Shown here in pieces: positions 4,755 to 6,575 of a DNA stretch of 6,575 nt (positions are counted from its first letter, which is position 1; every line of letters starts with the position of its first letter). The stretch is from Candidatus Sungiibacteriota bacterium. GTDB lineage: Bacteria; Patescibacteriota; Minisyncoccia; Sungbacterales; JACQCQ01. The position numbers and the translations under genes are program-made. Location of the stretch: assembly GCA_016181565.1 (NCBI GenBank), contig JACOZA010000062.1:1-6575 (forward strand), written 5' to 3'. The notes under the pieces were generated by a model. That model did not search any database and was not told where the DNA came from. It saw only the letters and a list, made by a program, of their open reading frames with translations.

Positions 4755-4804
4755 AAAAAATTGCGCCCGCCCCACCTTCAGTTTTTCACTGTTGGTGGAG
4801 CGGG
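4755..4804 (-). terminator. Intrinsic terminator of the parB-like gene
   Basis: cccgc (4766-4770) pairs with gcggg (4800-4804), and ccacc (4772-4776) pairs with ggtgg (4794-4798) across one mismatch. An inner cagt/actg closes the loop. On the minus strand this is followed by a run of six T (4760-4755). It lies about 28 bases beyond the parB-like stop. On the plus strand there is no T-run, so it is a poorer terminator for the gene ending at 4719. Confidence 0.75.
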
Positions 4805-4831
4805 TCTGTGGGAAACTTTTCCCGTATCGAG

Positions 4832-6214
4832 TTACTCGGATAGCTCCAACTTCGCCTTTCGGAGAGCAGTAAGGAGCTCGCCTAGTTGCTCGATCGTTGT
4901 TTCAACTTCGGCTAGTATCCTCCCAAGGTCTGACGGGTCCCTGTTTCTGAAAAGATCCGTGATCTTCAACTGCGTTGCAAGGAAGGGCTGAACGCCCTCA
5001 TTGGCTCTTTGAAGATAAGATCGGAGAAGCCGATACTCATCTCTGGGGTTACGTTTCCTGCCGATGCCGCTGCGCTCGCCAGCCTTGTCGGCCTCTGTCC
5101 GGATGTAATTCGTTGATTCGCGTTGTTTCATAGAGCGCTGAACGATCTCCGGTGCGAGCTTCAGTTGCAGCCCGTGTGAAAGGCTGGCGAGCTGCAGCGC
5201 CGCATTGTACTTCAGGCGCTTTTTTTCTAGGACTGTCTCCTCCATCATCGCGAGCACATCGGGATGGAGCTTGGCAAGACTCAAGTGCTGATACACCCAG
5301 ATGACAGGCTGCGCCACCTTCTGCGCAAGACGCACGATCCTTGTTTCGCCGGTGTCGGACATGATCTTTTTCAGCGCGCGCATATTCTCCAGATGCGTCG
5401 TTGGCTCGCGTCCAAAGTTGATGGCGGCAGATTTTTCGTGCAGCTCCTCATCACTCTTCACGTTATACCGGATCACGGCCAGCATCTTGCGAAGCCCGAT
5501 TTCCTTGCAGGCACGGTACCGACGCTCGCCATCTAAGAGCTTGAAATGCCTTGGCATTTCAGGATGAGGAATGACGATGATCGCTTCCAGCTGGCCAATA
5601 GCGCGGATGCTTTCGCGAAGCCATCTCATCTTCGACGGATTGAAATAGCGACGTGGCTGGTTGGGATTGGGGTGAATCAGGTTGATGTCAAGAACTAACT
5701 CCCCATCGCCGGGGACGGGTTCAGGCGCAGAAGACCTGCTTTCTTCTTCAGAGTCCTCGGCCAAAGCGCGCCGTGCGCGCTTGTTTGATTCCTTGAGCTG
5801 CAACATTCGATCAAGTGCTTCGCTTTCTTTCACTGTAGAATGATCGGCTGGCGTAGGTTGCCCCTCTCCCTGCCGCGATACCAGAGAATCGACAGTTCTT
5901 GCCTGTGGATTTGTGTGCAGAACTTTCACCTTCGAACGGTTGGCGTCCGGCCCGTGTTCCGCGTGAAATTCACAGAGTCCTTTGACCGGATCGAGTACAA
6001 CCGCGCTCTCGTCAGTGACACCCTGGCTGACGCAGTAGACGCATCTCCGCCACGGTGATTTGCAGGAGATGCGGTTGCATATCTCACGGTTCCTGTGCAA
6101 CAGCTTGGTTTGGTCAATGCATTGAGCGGGCCCCACCTTCTCATTACCATAGAGGGGGCACCGAACCTGCGTCGCGAGGACAGCAGGAGCTTTAGGTTTA
6201 TTCGCCTTAGCCAT
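4832..6214 (-). CDS. Orphan ParB/Spo0J-family protein with an N-terminal Cys/His cluster
   Basis: The 460-residue product has three parts. Residues 1-90 hold a cysteine-rich region (C19, C32, C46, C51, C58, C61, C81 with H84 and H87) that looks like a zinc-binding domain. Residues 91-172 are a charged, probably disordered linker. From about 173 comes a ParB N-domain: LVLDINLIHPNPNQPRRYF, ESIRAIGQLEAIIVIP, and the nucleotide-binding signature DGERRYRACKEIG (228-240). NFGREPTTHLENMRAL (266-281) is a diverged counterpart of the usual E-N-x-R-x-D-L segment. An HTH-like region follows (TRIVRLAQKVAQPVIWVYQHLSLAKLHP, 291-318), then a helical tail. Canonical ParB loads on parS and uses CTP for segregation; no parA is adjacent, so a plasmid/phage or regulatory role is equally possible. 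The start at 6214 has a good Shine-Dalgarno (GGGAGGG, 6 bases upstream). Confidence 0.85.
   Translation of the reverse strand: MAKANKPKAPAVLATQVRCPLYGNEKVGPAQCIDQTKLLHRNREICNRISCKSPWRRCVYCVSQGVTDESAVVLDPVKGLCEFHAEHGPDANRSKVKVLHTNPQARTVDSLVSRQGEGQPTPADHSTVKESEALDRMLQLKESNKRARRALAEDSEEESRSSAPEPVPGDGELVLDINLIHPNPNQPRRYFNPSKMRWLRESIRAIGQLEAIIVIPHPEMPRHFKLLDGERRYRACKEIGLRKMLAVIRYNVKSDEELHEKSAAINFGREPTTHLENMRALKKIMSDTGETRIVRLAQKVAQPVIWVYQHLSLAKLHPDVLAMMEETVLEKKRLKYNAALQLASLSHGLQLKLAPEIVQRSMKQRESTNYIRTEADKAGERSGIGRKRNPRDEYRLLRSYLQRANEGVQPFLATQLKITDLFRNRDPSDLGRILAEVETTIEQLGELLTALRKAKLELSE
5542..5561. repeat. 20-base near-perfect palindrome inside the parB-like gene
   Basis: tgaaatgcc (5542-5550) and ggcatttca (5553-5561) are perfect 9-base inverted arms around TT. 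It falls in codons about 219-225 of the parB-like gene. Its size and position make it a candidate binding site for the protein it encodes, although it does not match the canonical parS sequence TGTTTCACGTGAAACA. Confidence 0.35.
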
Positions 6215-6296
6215 GGGCGCCCTCCCTTTCTTTTCATTATTTAAAAGTCAAAGACCGCGACTCTTTCATAGCATACTAAGCATCAGGCAGCCAGTG

Positions 6297-6324
6297 GTAA
6301 TAAACTTTCTCAAAGCTTTGACAA
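6297..6324 (-). promoter_or_regulatory. Possible promoter and palindromic operator of the parB-like gene
   Basis: On the minus strand TTGTCA (6324-6319) lies 16 bases before TATTAC (6302-6297), a moderate sigma70-like pair. A perfect 12-base palindrome TCAAAGCTTTGA (6310-6321) covers the -35 edge and spacer, an ideal place for autorepression. A leader of about 75 bases would separate it from the start codon. Confidence 0.4.
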
Positions 6325-6397
6325 CAACATAAAAGTTCTAACTGCACGAACCAGTATTAAAATAAACGGCTTATTCGGTTGAGAAAACGTCGACTGG

Positions 6398-6473
6398 CCT
6401 TCGTTTTGCGGAGCAAAACTTCGGCGAGGCGAATCTCGCCGTCGCTCGTCTAGTGGGCATTGCCCGCCGAAGG
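6398..6473. repeat. Nested hairpin repeat element in the terminal intergenic region
   Basis: ccttcg (6398-6403) pairs with cgaagg (6468-6473). Inside are three local hairpins: gttttgc/gcaaaac (6403-6419), ggcgag/ctcgcc (6423-6440) and gggc/gccc (6455-6465). Alternatively cttcggcg (6419-6426) pairs with cgccgaag (6465-6472). It looks like a composite of the short palindromes common in CPR intergenic DNA. No T-run follows on either strand, so it is not a standard terminator. Confidence 0.5.
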
Positions 6474-6575
6474 TTGCTACTGTGACCGAAAGCGGCGGTT
6501 GTTGAACGAGTTTGGAACCTTAGGGCTTGAAAAAAGATTGCCTAGTTTTTCTGTATAAAAATAAACGAGGTATGC
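6474..6575 (+). other. Intergenic tail with a possible gene start at the window edge
   Basis: No gene is seen in 6215-6571. Near the end, TATAAA (6554-6559) could be a -10 element, and an ATG at 6572-6574 is preceded by GAGG (6567-6570). That spacing is too short for a normal Shine-Dalgarno, so the ATG may not be a real start. Confidence 0.2.

Noticed and set aside
5926..6237. Alternative 103-residue minus-strand frame beginning with an ATG at 6237
   Set aside because: Overlaps the parB-like N-terminus in another frame; its ATG precedes the Shine-Dalgarno that serves 6214.
6318..6323. Plus-strand promoter from the perfect TTGACA
   Set aside because: No acceptable -10 element 16-18 bases downstream and no plus-strand gene follows within range.
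1..6575. tRNA or rRNA genes, CRISPR arrays, insertion sequences with transposase
   Set aside because: No cloverleaf-type sequences, no regularly spaced repeats and no transposase or integrase reading frame were seen on either strand.

Overview
The window looks like chromosomal DNA from a member of the Patescibacteria/CPR, most likely a Parcubacteria-type genome. I infer this from a combination of features, not from a database match. There is a winged-helix/nucleotidyltransferase-like regulator of a type I associate with CPR and archaeal genomes, and a small stand-alone GIY-YIG nuclease. Many genes lack a Shine-Dalgarno sequence, and intergenic spacers are rich in short GC-rich palindromes (for example 3941-3960 and 6398-6473). 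The genetic code looks standard: TAA, TAG and TGA all serve as stops.

Layout. 1-165 (-) is the 5' end of nusA. 158-505 (-) is a small GIY-YIG nuclease whose core sits between two near-perfect 24/25-base inverted repeats (229-253 and 491-514). Its reading frame runs through the downstream repeat and overlaps the nusA start by 8 bases. 515-812 has no convincing protein gene. It holds an intrinsic terminator for minus-strand transcription (579-603), a structured segment, and a promoter (781-809) for the divergent mltG. mltG (837-1943, +) encodes the endolytic transglycosylase. It ends in a perfect 42-base palindrome that it shares as a terminator with a convergent four-helix membrane protein gene (1998-2384, -).

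2513-3918 is the ribosomal stalk operon rplJ-rplL. It has its own sigma70-like promoter, a leader of about 270 bases with the L10-binding kink-turn architecture, an in-leader intrinsic terminator, a second strong hairpin that captures the terminator U-tract, and a three-codon mini-ORF with the only good ribosome binding site, just before rplJ. A 120-base rplJ-rplL spacer contains two overlapping inverted repeats, and a strong terminator follows rplL.

4084-4719 (+) is a winged-helix DNA-binding protein fused to a degenerate nucleotidyltransferase-like domain. 4832-6214 (-) is an orphan ParB-family protein of 460 residues with an unusual N-terminal Cys/His cluster. It has a terminator (4755-4804), a palindrome inside its coding region, and a palindromic operator candidate in its promoter. 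No parA is visible. 6215-6575 is non-coding and carries a nested hairpin repeat and possibly the start of another gene at the very edge.

Functionally the window combines core expression genes (NusA, L10, L7/L12), one cell-wall synthesis gene and two DNA-binding proteins. The parts most likely to be new are the inverted-repeat-bounded GIY-YIG unit next to nusA, the layered rplJ leader with its mini-ORF, and the zinc-finger-like orphan ParB with its palindromes.
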